A DNA stretch of 44,454 nucleotides from Gnomoniopsis sp. IMI 355080 (taxonomy: Eukaryota > Ascomycota > Sordariomycetes > Diaporthales > Gnomoniaceae): assembly GCA_027946555.1 (NCBI GenBank), contig JAPEVC010000274.1, forward strand, positions 1 to 44,454. Reading direction: 5' to 3'. Numbering within the stretch: position 1 is the stretch's first letter; each line of letters begins with the position of its first letter. The notes beneath the pieces are model-generated. The model saw nothing but the letters and a program-made list of their open reading frames with translations, ran no database searches and was not told where the DNA came from. Made by a program: the position numbers and the translations under genes. This document shows positions 22,927 to 34,252 of the stretch, piece by piece.

Positions 22927-23911
22927 ACAGGCAATATGGCGTCTAGACAAAACGAGGACTTAGCATAGTGAATACCCTGCATCTGATAAAAGGGGCTTAG
23001 GTAGGGGAAAGGGGCAGCGGTTCACGCTTGTATTTCATTAGCGCCGGCAACATGCGCACGCGCACGCATGTTTCAATTCATTGCCTGTCACACTAGTCCC
23101 TTTTCAATCTTTGCCCTTTCGGACAGGCACTGACTCTCTGATGACAGTTGAATGACGGGCCCGAAAATTGACAGCATACTATAACAGGTTGATACTAGAA
23201 CAAGGTTATCATCAGAATTGGTCGAATGCCACCATAGACACGACACTTTACCCCCACGGTCCGACAGGTCGTCACTGTTCGGATGTTCTATTTCGCTTTC
23301 CAGGCTCACATTACCACTTGCCGAGCCGCGCAATCTCTACTTCGATACGGACTCGATCACGGAGTATCCCGACGGCAAGTTCTTTCTTGACAGCAAGTGG
23401 TCAAGCCCAGAGCTAACAAATTGTCAGTCATGCATTACTGTACAACACGAACTTACCAGACCGAGAGTGGGGCTTCAAGGAAAAGCAGAGAGTGTTGTGG
23501 CTCAACATAGTTCTCAAACACACACACACGGCTGTGCTGCTCTGGCACGATCTCGACACGATTCTCAAAAGATCGGATCAATTTAACCACGGACCTCGCG
23601 AACATTCCAGCCTCTATTTATTTAGAGCTCATCACGTCACATCACGGGTCATCTTATGCATTGTTCGTGACATGGGACCAATGGAAACGCCGGCCTTGCC
23701 TCTCTCCTTGATCATCGCCCTCGGCTAATCAGCTGTCATGATTCGTCTGAAGGTGCAGGAGCGCGTGCGCTTACCTAGCAGGAAAGGCAAACTTTCGCTG
23801 GTAGAGAAGCCGGATATGCATTGTGGAAGCCAAATTCGGGTCAAACATGTTGTGGTGAATACAGCTGATCATTCAAATGGTAAGTCTAAAGTGAGCCTGT
23901 AGGCTGAAAGA

Positions 23912-23936
23912 TACCTAAGGTACCTAGGTAGGTATA
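23912..23936. repeat. CCTAGGTA palindromic repeat
   Basis: TACCTAAGG is followed by TACCTAGGTAGGTA, an imperfect duplication of the palindrome. Confidence 0.85.
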
Positions 23937-26886
23937 TGGGTAGGTTACGTGCAACCCTAACCCTGTGGTGCTGCGCATCCCTAGGGCACTGCCATATGAG
24001 CCTTTTGGCTTTGTGGGCAAAGTCTCATCATTGCTCTACAGCTGCAGCAGAACGAGAACTTGACGATACTGGCAAATTCCCCGTCAGCTCAGACCTGTCG
24101 CTGCTACAAGTGTATACTGCAATCCAGGATGGCCTACAGTACAATAAAATCAGCAGTGTGTATGACTTTACTCCTTGCTTTGAAATCTCAACTCTGCAAG
24201 CTTTCACATTTGATTGCTTGCAGCTTGGGACACAAGGGCAGCGACTTGAACAGCTTAAGATTGGAGTTCGATTGAGCGGGCGCCCTTCGGTGTTGTTTCC
24301 ATCCAGTAATATCTACCTCTCGACATACAACCTTGCGGACTAGGCCCTTCTAAGATATAGGGCGTCACCACTTTAGACATGGGTAACATCCAGATGAAAA
24401 GTTCCAGTCTCTTGTGAATGGCGCATCTGTCTTTGTCACGGGGAAACCGAAACCTCGCCGAGGCGATGTCATATAATGGGAGCGTTACAGCAACAGCTGC
24501 GATGGCTTTGCCTGTCTGGTGCTGCTTCGACATGATTTACATTCAACCAGGAAGGCAACGCAGAATCGAGTCACCAAACTTGAGATGGTGTGTGGACGCC
24601 TTTCCGCAGTGCAAACCTCAGCATTGCCTGGGCTCGGGCTTGTGTTCTGCTGGAGGTCTCAACAAGGGTTGTCGAAACCACCCCAAAATGTCAAGAGATT
24701 CACGGCGCCATGAGCCACTTTAGTAAATATAAGTCACAGTGGGCCATTATTTGACCCTTCACTTTGGGTTACAAATGTGGGGTGCCGTGGCTGAGCCAGG
24801 CGGGAAGGAGAAGAAGGGCCAATGATTGTGAGCACATTAGTGTGAGCATGCCTTCGCAGCCTTCTTTACAGAAGAGATCAGAAAGGGAGTGCAATGGGGA
24901 TGCGTGCGACCATCGAAGGGGGTTTCTTGAATACGCGCTACCTGACGCACCAACACGATGATCACAATTAGGCCCGTACTTAACTTGGTTTTCCTGGGAG
25001 GACTGTGTCAACGCAACACTAGGATATTACTTTGTAGGATTCTTAATACGCTTGTCGTTATTGAAATGACCATCGCCATCCAATTGAGTCCTCGGCATCC
25101 CTATCGGCTGAGGATCCTCATACACGACGAAAAGCTACATCGCCCTTCGTCCACGGCTACCTACCTAGATACTACCTGCTCAATGCCCATGCGGATCTCG
25201 ACTATATACCCTTGGCTTGCTCCTACGTGCCTCGGCAGTCTTCTCCCATCGTCCCGGCAGACCATGAATGAGCGGCTCCATGGAAAGTTCCCATGCCCAT
25301 TATACTGTGTTCTGGAAGGCTGAATATATATTCATATCAAAGACTACGAAGCAGGTCGATCCGGTGATCCACGGGACCAGACACCCGGAATGGGAAATCC
25401 CCTCTCATCTGGCTAAAGAGTACAAACTTCTGAAGTGATATTCGCAGTCATCATGAGATTGTGGAGCCTGGGTGTCGATCTGCTGAATATGAGCACACTA
25501 CACCTTCATCCTGCCGAAGGCATCACTTGATTGACATGCCCTAGAGATGTGGAGTAAACCAGTGGCTGTTTAGAACGAGACGATCAGATCCACTTCAAGC
25601 GTCTTCTCGTCACCAAGTGCTGTTCGCGTTTCTGATTCTCATTGGCACAAATACGAGCAGGCTAGTGACACCGAGATGTAGTAGGCTCATTAGACCAGAG
25701 GTAGCAAGTAGTAAGCACGCTGTCTTGAAGATTCGCGTTATAGAACGAGCCCGTGCATTCGATTTCCCCACTGTTGAATCCCTTGATAGGCCGAGAGCAA
25801 CGATGGTATTGTCCTCATCACATGGATATTCTCAGGCCACAGATGGTCCTTCTTCGCCTTCCCTCTTACAAAGATCTACTGCAGAGCCTCAGCACCACAT
25901 TATCGAGCATACGGACTCAACAAATTATAGCAGATCTTGGCAAAGATGACCGCAAGATTATCAGTCCTTCGGCCAGGGTTCATCTGTGTCCACATAATCT
26001 ACCCTTGCACACTTCTTACCTCGGTATCAGCCAGATCTATTCGAGACCGCTCTGCTCCCGCAAGAACTACCAGGTAGCCGTTGCGCTTCGCAGATCCAAG
26101 GTACGCATGCTCACCTGACCGAAGAAATTTGATCCAGCTATCACTAGGCCAAACCACAACATGTGGGGAATATATTAATTCAACCCACCCCCGAGGCCCA
26201 GGAGACATACCGCGCCGGGTCCGAGGGAAAGCGCACTTGCGCCCTGAGGCAGGAATCGTGGCGCGATAATCCCAAAAATGTGGACTCATCGGACGTGGTT
26301 CAGTTTCCAAAAACGATAGCTTCGCCTAGCTTGAACTGGGCCCGGACCTGCGTGAAGTCGGCCACGACAGTCTGAAATCTGTAAATGAGGTGCTGTGGAA
26401 ACCTGGGCGACTAACATTTCCCTGTTTGATTGTGCGTCTGTTGGTGAAAGAAAATGTTTGCTCGGTGTTTAAGGATCTTCATGCCCGTCTTCGGACACTC
26501 GTATAGGAAGGCGCCTGACCAGTATCTGGGCTGTATCATTAATTTCCCTGGGTGTGCATAGGGCAAAACTGCTGGACAAGGCTCCCCGAGACCCGGGTTG
26601 AAAGGAGGGGGGGTCCTTGCACTTGTTCCCGACACGCTGGATTCTTGATGCAGGGTTCCTTGAGCCGACATTAAGGATGACCTTCAAAAGAAACCCTTGG
26701 AAGCCTTGGAGATTGGAATTGTGAGCGTTGGTTGACTAGATACATTGTGCTTGTTGCTGTTTTGTCATCCTCCTGCGGCCCTTGTGGATTTGCCCGTAGG
26801 GGAGGGAGACGGCACAATCATTCGGAGCAAGGCCAGTGAAGATCAGAATCACCTTACACCTGATGTTTGCGCACGCGCGCACACAA

Positions 26887-26903
26887 ACACACACACACAC
26901 ACA
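26887..26903. repeat. (CA)n dinucleotide repeat
   Basis: About eight CA units follow an alternating GCGCACGCGCGCACAC stretch. Alternating purine-pyrimidine of this kind can adopt Z-form DNA. Confidence 0.85.
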
Positions 26904-29192
26904 AATCCACCCTGTTCGATCCCCCATCCCAATCAAGCCTATGTTTGGGAGCTCGGGCGACCAGGAATCGGCGAAAAAGTGTCGCGGGGGATTGTGATTT
27001 AATACACATGTCGTCCGCCAGGCAAGTGCACGTGGGCGAATAGGGTAGCACCCAAATCTTTTCAGTGGACAAGGGCGGGTAAGACGGAATGCAAGTGATG
27101 ATCCGCGTACAGTAAGCATTCAAATTCCTTCCAATCCTCTCTCACCCTCTCTCCAAATCTGACATATCTGATGTGGAATGTGCAAAACGGCGCGCCCTTA
27201 ACCTTCGAACGTCTTATCACTGGCCCTTTGGGCACCACCTCGACCACCCACCCGCAACGACGATTCAAGTCAGTCATTGGCCAAGACAAAGCTGTGTTTG
27301 GCATATCTTGGCAAAAGTGGAAGCTAAGTGCCTTGGCAGGTAGTAATGTTGATATCCATAGCAAGAGCCGCAACGCTTAATTCGACCTCATGTCTCCTTT
27401 ATATGGGCAGACGGTGCTGGTATAAGATGCTGTGTTCCTGCTTTGCGATGATTTTTCTCGCCAATGTAGAATGCAGGGTTCTGTCAATGTTTCGGAGCTT
27501 GTTTGCTTTCCTACTCTATAACTACTTGGTAGATGCAGGGTCCTCCTGATTTCCAGTGGATGGCGCGCGAACAGGCGCGTTGACGGAATGGAAATTGTTT
27601 TCAAAGATTTCACTATGATTGGCTCAATTTCGTGGTGGGCCTCCCATTGACAGGCATTGTACAAACGGCCCGCGCAGATTACCATTGTACATCGACGCCG
27701 TGTGCCCCAGGGTCTCGGTTGAGGGATCACCACCTTGCATGGCGTGCGCGGGGTCGAGTTCGAACAAGTAGCTGTGTCCATGTCTATGAGACGAATGTGG
27801 ACAGAACACACACACGTCTTCGCTACTTTGCAGATGTCACGGGATGTGACGCTGTTAATTGCTCATACGCCCCAGAATACTACCTACAAGTACGTATGAG
27901 CATGCAAGTCGGATCTTGCCATCCTCTTCAACAATATACCTATGCAAGCTACCGCGAGCTTCTCCACGTGGCGCATGGACACTTCCACGATAACATCGGA
28001 TGTTCGGAAAGCCAAACCTATGACCGACACCGTTGCGACATAACGCCGAGACCCAACATACCCCTCCTCTTGCCAAGATCCGACTTTGTTGATTTGAAAG
28101 ATAGCAGTCAATCTGGCGATATCTTGCAAGGTTTCGACGCTAATGTAGCTCATTTGGAGCCAACTGCTTTACACAACCTCGGGATGGCATCCACTATGTA
28201 AGAGCCATGGCCGTATTCAGGAGGTGCTCGTGATAAGGTTGATCCATCCAGCATGTTGGTTTCGAGTCCAGGTCAGACATTCGATGCTTTCAGCCTGTTG
28301 GTTCTTAAAGGCTGATTGGAAGCATGGCTTTTTAAGTGGTTACCGACAAAGTCCATGGCTGCGTCCTGTCGGAGGATGCAAGGTCCGAGAATAAAAGAGT
28401 CGTGCCACACACTATCTTCAACTTGCATTCGTTCTGGAAGCGAGTATGGCAGGTGTCGAGTCCGTTGGTGGTGGCCACCTGCCAGGTTCTTATCGTGAGC
28501 ATGGATAAGCGAAGATTCAAGCACGGCTTATTACCCGAGACCCAGGCATTCGGCGATGGAACCTGAATACGTTAGTGTCAAAAAATATAAAGAGAGAAGA
28601 AGAAGAACAAAACTCAAAAGTCCCAATGAAGCCTGGCGAATGGCCTGAATCGTGGTCACATGCACTGACTCTTTTCTCAGAAGCTCTTTGGCCACAACTA
28701 TGAAAGTCGACTATTTACAACGGGGGTCCATGATACTGACTAAATAATTGCCGTCAGTCTTTACTGGGACAACACCGCCGAGCGAACGCGTGTCTTGAAG
28801 TTTCCCTAGATTGCATGCAGCTACGTAGTATCCGGATACATCTGAATATATAATATAGTAACATGTACTTTGTACCCCCAGATGTCCAAGTGTGCAGCAG
28901 ATGGCGGGGTCTCCGTGGACCGAGACACTCAGGCCACCCCAGAAAATGGTGTCCTTGTATGTTATCTGCATCTATACCAATAAATCCGCACCTACCCATG
29001 AGCCATCAATAGCGCCGATAACGCCAGGCAAATCGGCATGACCATCCGAGCGGGCAAAATGCCACGACTTGCAATCTTTATACTACATAGTACAACCCAT
29101 CTTGATTTGATTTTTGCGCCGGCCCATGCCGGATTCAAGACGTCGAGGTATGTACTTGTATACAACCTGCACTCTCGCTAAGGGCATCCTCA

Positions 29193-29207
29193 GGTACCTA
29201 CCTAGGC
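29193..29207. repeat. CCTAGGTA-type palindrome
   Basis: GGTACCTACCTAGG lies about 560 bp upstream of the OPT start codon. Confidence 0.75.
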
Positions 29208-29579
29208 AATGTACACAAGTAGATAAGATCATCCTTCGCCTGCATCATGTCCCCCCGGGCCTACCTGCCTAGCCTAGAAGGCCGCATGAGACAGGACTGC
29301 GTCTAGAAGCTGCTTGCAGGATTCGATTGGGGGTAATACACACCATATCCTACGAGGAAACTGATTGGGGGGCAATTCCGAGCGTTGCTATCAAACCACC
29401 TTCGCTCAGCTCCGGGTCCATTATCGCCGCCTCGTAAGCACCGCGGCCCCACTCAGGTTGCGCCATTGCTTTACTCAGTACTACCTCACCTACAAATCAC
29501 CTTTACGCGATCAGCCCTTTTTTTTGTTGTCCATCTTTTGGCAATAGATTGGGCGCAGTACTCTGTGTGTATATGAACT

Positions 29580-29760
29580 GCAGCGTAACCTCACCCTGCA
29601 GCTCGCGCAATGCGACACGCTTTCCTTTCTTCTCGTCTCTTGCCCCAATCCACCTCTTCTTCCTGAGCTGGGAAACCTCCCCCAAACGGTTCTCCCTTCT
29701 TTGGCTCATCTTCTACAAAGATCTGCTCAGGAAACCCTTTTTTTGTTTGGATTGCCCACA
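29580..29760 (+). promoter_or_regulatory. Pyrimidine-rich leader of the OPT gene
   Basis: The last 180 bp before the OPT start codon are rich in CT tracts (TTTCCTTTCTTCTC, CACCTCTTCTTCCTG, CCTTTTTTTG). Such tracts are common just upstream of well-expressed genes in filamentous fungi. The likely transcription start lies in or just before them. Confidence 0.45.
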
Positions 29761-32658
29761 ATGGCTGAGAAAGAGGGCGTTTATGTCACGGGGGTCACGC
29801 CCCGGACCACCGGCCTCTCGGATGAGGAGAAGATGCCCACCGAGGCCGGCTCCAACTCCAATCTTTCGTTGAACGATGGCGAGACCACCGAAGATGTCTT
29901 TGCCCAGCTGCGCGTTCTGTACCAGGAGCACCAATTGGACTTCAACTTCCCCCAGGGCTTGCTCCTCCGCGCCAAGGAGGCCATCGACAATGAGAATGCC
30001 GAGCCCAACCACGAGCACACCCGCCAGCTGGTGGCCGAGTTCCATTATCAGAAGCATCTTGCTCTGAACGACTCTCCCTACCCCGAGGTGCGATCCGTGG
30101 TCGACCCTACCGATGATCCCACCACGCCCGTCAACACGTTTCGAGTCTGGGTCCTTGGTACGGTCTTTGCGATCTTGGGCACCGGTATCGATCAGTTTTT
30201 CTCGTTGCGCTACCCCAGTATCACCATTTACTCGTACCTGATCCAGTTTCTCGCCTTCCCCTGCGGTCTGTTGATGGCCAAGATCCTCCCCAAGGCCAGG
30301 ATCCCGCTCGGACCGCTGTCGTTCACGCTGAACCCGGGCCCGTTCAACCAAAAGGAGCACATCTTGATCACCATCATGGCCAACGTTGCCTTTGGAGGCT
30401 TCAACGGAACTGCTTATGTCACATATATCCTCCAAGTCCTGCGCTTGCCGTCCTATTACAACGACCAGTCGCTCGTCAACAATGCCGGCTGGCAGATCAC
30501 CCTTGTCCTTGCGACACAGTTCATCGGCTATGGAACAGCAGGCCTTGCGCGGCGGTTCCTTGTGTAGTAAGTTTGAAGCCTAGGGTTCTCTGTAATATCC
30601 TTCACCATTGGAAAAATTACATGCCTCTGACCTGGGTCTATTTATAGCCCCCAATCCATGATTTGGCCCCGGCCTCTGGCGCAAATTGCCATCAACAAGG
30701 CTTTGCACAATGAAAATGGTCGCGAGGGAGATGTTGCCAATGGTTGGAAAATCAGTCGTCTCAGGTTTTTCCTGTACTGTTTCGCAGGCATGTTCCTCTA
30801 TTACGTGAGTCTGAATCATCCACCAAAGCCTAGTCTAGTTGCTGTTACTAAGTGACAGGATCGCAGTGGTTTCCGGGCTATATCTTTCAGGCACTCTCAT
30901 ACTTCAACTGGATGACTTGGATCAAACCCACCGACGTTGTCCTGGCTGTTGTCACTGGTAGCATCTGTGGCTTGGGCATCAACCCCTTTTCTTCTTTCGA
31001 TGTAAGTGTATTCCAAAGTAAAGCTTGTGGTCCGATGCCTGCTGTCTGCGGACTTATCCTGTACCGGGACGTATGAACTAACACCGAACGTCTCAGTGGA
31101 ATGTGGCCAGTGTCCTGATCGATCCCATCATCACGCCCTTCTTCAGTTACTTGAATTTGACCATAGGAATGCTCTTCACAACCATCTTCTTCGTCTTCCC
31201 CGTCTTCTTCAAGAACGTTTGGAATACTGCCTATTTCGATCCCAACAGCTCGAGTGTGTTCGACAACACTGGCTCGGATTACAGTACGTCTGAATTCGGC
31301 ATAATCAAGTACCTCTGACATCGCAGCTGCTGACGTGGACTTCATTTCATTAGACGTATCCAAGGTGCTGAACCCTGATTTCACCCTCAACGAGGAAGCA
31401 TACGAGGCTTATAGCCCGCCCTACCTCTCGGCCAGTTATGCGGTGCTGTACATGTTCTTCTTTGCAGCGTACACCGCCGCTATCACCCACACTCTCATCT
31501 ACAACTGGAACGACCTGAAGCTCGGCTATTACTCAATCATGGACGGTTTCAAGAGAGGCAAGATGTTCAAGAGCTCTCGCGACTCATTTGACGACGTCCA
31601 CAACCGCTTGATGAGGGAATACAAAGACTGCCCCGAGTCCTGGTACCTGGCTCTCTTGGCCATCTCCTTCATCTTGGCTTGTGTCTCGACGCTGTACTAC
31701 CCAACCGGCTTCCCTGTCTGGGGAATCTTCCTGGCCATTGCCTTCTCGCTCACCCTGCAGGTGCCCCTGGGCATGATCATGGCCATGACCAATAACGAAA
31801 TCACGCTCAACGTGGTGGCTGAGCTGATTGCTGGCTACACCATGGCGGGCAAGCCCATTGCCAACATGATCTTCAAGATGTTTGGCTACGTCGCGACTGC
31901 TCAGTCGATCCAGTTCTGCGCCGACCTGAAACTCGCACACTACAGCAAGATTCCCCCAAGGCTCGTCTTTATGGCCCAGGTGTGGGCGACGATCTGGGGA
32001 AGTCTGACCTCGATCGGTGTCAATGACTGGCAGCTAAGCAACATTGAAAATATCTGCACCGAGGCTGCTGCTGACCACATGACATGTCCCGGTAAGTTTG
32101 AACAGATAGACCCCTTTGGCGCCAGACATATCGTCCCAGTCCCCACCGCTTACATAGAATTCACACCAACCAGGCACATCCGTTTTCTTCACGGCATCCG
32201 TTATCTGGGGCGTTGTGGGACCTCAGCGCATGTTCAGCGACGGCATCTACAACGCCACTCTCTACGGATTTCTCTGGGGTGCGCTGCTACCTATCCCCTT
32301 CTACTTCCTCGCGAAGCGCTTCCCTACCAGCTGGATCCGCAACATCCACATTCCGGTCTTTTTGAGCGGCGCTCTGTGGCTGGCCCCGTACAACAACACC
32401 TACTTCATCACGGGTCTGTACCCGGCATACTTTTTCAATGTGTATATCAAGAAGAGGTACCAGGAATGGTGGCAAAAGTACGCTCTGGTCCTCACCACCT
32501 CGTTCCAGGTTGCCATTGCCTTGAGCGCGTTGATTATCTTTTTCTCGGTTTCGTACAACCCCGTTACTATTGACTGGTGGGGCAACGATGTGTCATTTGC
32601 CGGTGCTGATGGTACAACTTGTGCCCTCAAGGCTATTCCCGATGTGGGTCACTTTTAA
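29761..32658 (+). CDS. OPT-family oligopeptide transporter
   Basis: Six exons, 29761-30566, 30648-30804, 30867-31001, 31097-31283, 31354-32091 and 32174-32658, give 835 residues. I start at 29761 (ACAATGGCT, good context); an in-frame ATG at 29701 would add 20 residues read from the pyrimidine-rich leader. After an acidic cytosolic N-terminus of about 120 residues there are some 14-16 membrane segments. OPT landmarks are NTFRVWVLGTVFAILGTGIDQFFSLRYP, ILITIMANVAFGGF, RRFLVYPQSMIWP, MFLYYWFPGYIFQALSYF, GKPIANMIFKMFGY and VWGSLTSIGVNDW-like residues. I shorten these for recognition only. Members carry tetra- to hexapeptides or glutathione-like substrates by proton symport at the plasma membrane. 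The last exon includes the conserved VWGVVGPQRMF and WWGN segments. The nearest family name would be ISP4/Opt2-like, but I do not assign a symbol. Confidence 0.95.
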
Positions 32659-33391
32659 GGAGCTGGGGATAGATGAGCTGGCGAGTTAGGCTGGGAGCCG
32701 TGGTGTTATGGGTTTAGGTTCTCTGCCCTCTTGTTGGAGTGTCGCAGTTCCGGGGAGCAAGGCTTTGAGTTAGCTTGCCATGACACGAGCTCGAAATATC
32801 TTATTTAAATACGCAAATATACCCCTTTACACGTCTCTGAACGAGTGCACTCGTGGGGCTCATAGCGTGCCTTGAATCACAGAGACTCCTGAAATTATGA
32901 CCTCCATGTGAGGGTCTGCGTCATACAAATAATTGCATGGTTCATCGAGATATTGAGGTAGAAGTGTAGGTACCTAGGTAGGCACTGTCTGGTTTTCCCT
33001 ACAGCTGGCTATTTGATGAAATTGACACATACAGACTGCTCTTGGATCGAAATATGACCCGTGGAATTTTACCTCATCAATTAATCTCCAGCACGTTGCC
33101 ACGAGGAACAAGGTCTTGCTTATATCAATTTTGTGTGGCCATAGATGCGACCCGGCCAAACTGACTGGTGAAACAAGGGTCCCTAGGGAAGAAACGACGT
33201 AAACGAAACGGCTTAGTAAGCTCACAGCAACACGCCTCATTGCGCAACTGCGCACACAGACACTGTCAAGACTTAATGACTTATAAGCACACAGCTTTGC
33301 ACTCTAGCATTCGTTACAAGGCGAGCAAGACAGTCCAACTCGCGGCTTCTCTTAGTTTACGTTCATGATACCAATAGCTAGATCAGTCGCC
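32659..33391. other. Intergenic region between the OPT and AlaX genes
   Basis: It holds the OPT 3' flank and the AlaX promoter. A CCTAGGTA palindrome lies at 32967-32982. No coding content is recognised. Confidence 0.5.
32967..32982. repeat. CCTAGGTA palindromic repeat
   Basis: TAGGTACCTAGGTAGG is visible in the gap downstream of the OPT gene. Confidence 0.85.
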
Positions 33392-34252
33392 ATGGCTTCG
33401 ACAGCACGAACGTACCTCGCCTTCCATCACAATGCCAAGCTCTACTCCCTTCCTACGCGGGTCACTTCCATCCACTCTTTCAATTCATTAGAGGAGCCCA
33501 ATCGTCTGCTTTTCAAGAACGGCTCCGATTCAGACCATGTCGTTGTCACTGAAAAGACAATCTTCCATCCGCAGGGCGGTGGCCAACCCTCCGACGTCGG
33601 CACCATCACTAGCAGCTCCTCGGGCAACAAGACCATCTTCGACGTGCAAGCAGTGCGCATGGACGCTGTTCACGATGGGCAAGTACTGCATTTTGGACGG
33701 TTCACGACGACGGCGGCGGCGGCCGGCGACGAAGGCGGCAGCAGCAGCAGCAAAGCGTGGTTTGAACCCGGCCAGGAGGTGGAGCAGGCCATCGATGTGG
33801 ACAAGCGTTACCTGTACTCGCGCTTACACACGGCGGGCCACGTCCTCGGCGCCGCCGTGCGCCATCTGTGCATGAAGGAGGTGGAGGGCTTTGACGAGCT
33901 GAAAGCCTCGCACTTCCCTGACTCTGCGGCGTGTGAGTTTGCGGGTCTGATTGAGGGCAAGTGGAAGGATCCGATTCAAAAGAAGGTGGATGAGTACGTC
34001 GCTGCCAAGATGCCGGTGGAAATTGACTGGTGGGATGAGGAGGATTTCAAGAAGCATGGCTTGGAGCGGCTGATACCGGACAGAAGCTTGGCGCCGCCGG
34101 GGGAGAAATTTCGCGTGGTCAACATTGTGGGGGCGGAAGTTTACCCTTGTGGTGGGACACATGTTGATACGACGGACTTGTGTGGGGAGACGAAAGTGAA
34201 GAAGATTTCGAGGAGTAAGGGCCAATCTAGGGTTAGCTACACTGTGGTATGA
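33392..34252 (+). CDS. AlaX-type alanyl-tRNA editing protein
   Basis: An intronless gene of 286 residues from the ATG at 33392 (CGCCATGGCT, strong context); an in-frame ATG at 33365 would give 295. It matches the free-standing editing domains related to alanyl- and threonyl-tRNA synthetases, which remove serine or glycine wrongly attached to tRNA-Ala. The metal-binding HxxxH is HTAGH at residues 146-150, and the CxxxH is CGGTH at 253-257. The N-terminal FHPQGGGQPSD motif is present. No synthetase catalytic core or tRNA-recognition domain is attached. An Ala/Gly/Ser loop near residues 103-122 comes from short GGC and AGC triplet runs at about 33706-33756 and is probably a surface insertion. 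The gene ends in KGQSRVSYTVV, typical for the family. Confidence 0.94.
   Translation: MASTARTYLAFHHNAKLYSLPTRVTSIHSFNSLEEPNRLLFKNGSDSDHVVVTEKTIFHPQGGGQPSDVGTITSSSSGNKTIFDVQAVRMDAVHDGQVLHFGRFTTTAAAAGDEGGSSSSKAWFEPGQEVEQAIDVDKRYLYSRLHTAGHVLGAAVRHLCMKEVEGFDELKASHFPDSAACEFAGLIEGKWKDPIQKKVDEYVAAKMPVEIDWWDEEDFKKHGLERLIPDRSLAPPGEKFRVVNIVGAEVYPCGGTHVDTTDLCGETKVKKISRSKGQSRVSYTVV

Larger units (their letters stand above)
21130..29760. other. Gene-poor region of about 8.6 kb
   Basis: It lies between the start of the minus-strand Sec7 gene and the start of the plus-strand OPT gene, so it holds both promoters. The longest open frames are 27632-28201 (+, 189 codons), 22560-22982 (-, 140) and 23936-24343 (+, 135). 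None shows a domain, a convincing signal peptide or a conserved motif, and none could be extended by splicing into anything recognisable. Microsatellites and CCTAGGTA palindromes are frequent. No tRNA with matching A and B boxes was found by eye. Confidence 0.55.

Noticed and set aside
22560..22982. 140-codon minus-strand frame as a gene
   Set aside because: No domain, no conserved composition, and it sits in a stretch with frequent stops in both strands.
26910..26950. GTTCGATCCCCC as a tRNA B box
   Set aside because: No matching A box or cloverleaf arms could be folded upstream; the flank is a CA repeat.
29713..30435. 240-codon minus-strand open frame
   Set aside because: Antisense to the first OPT exon, whose sequence is clearly transporter-like.
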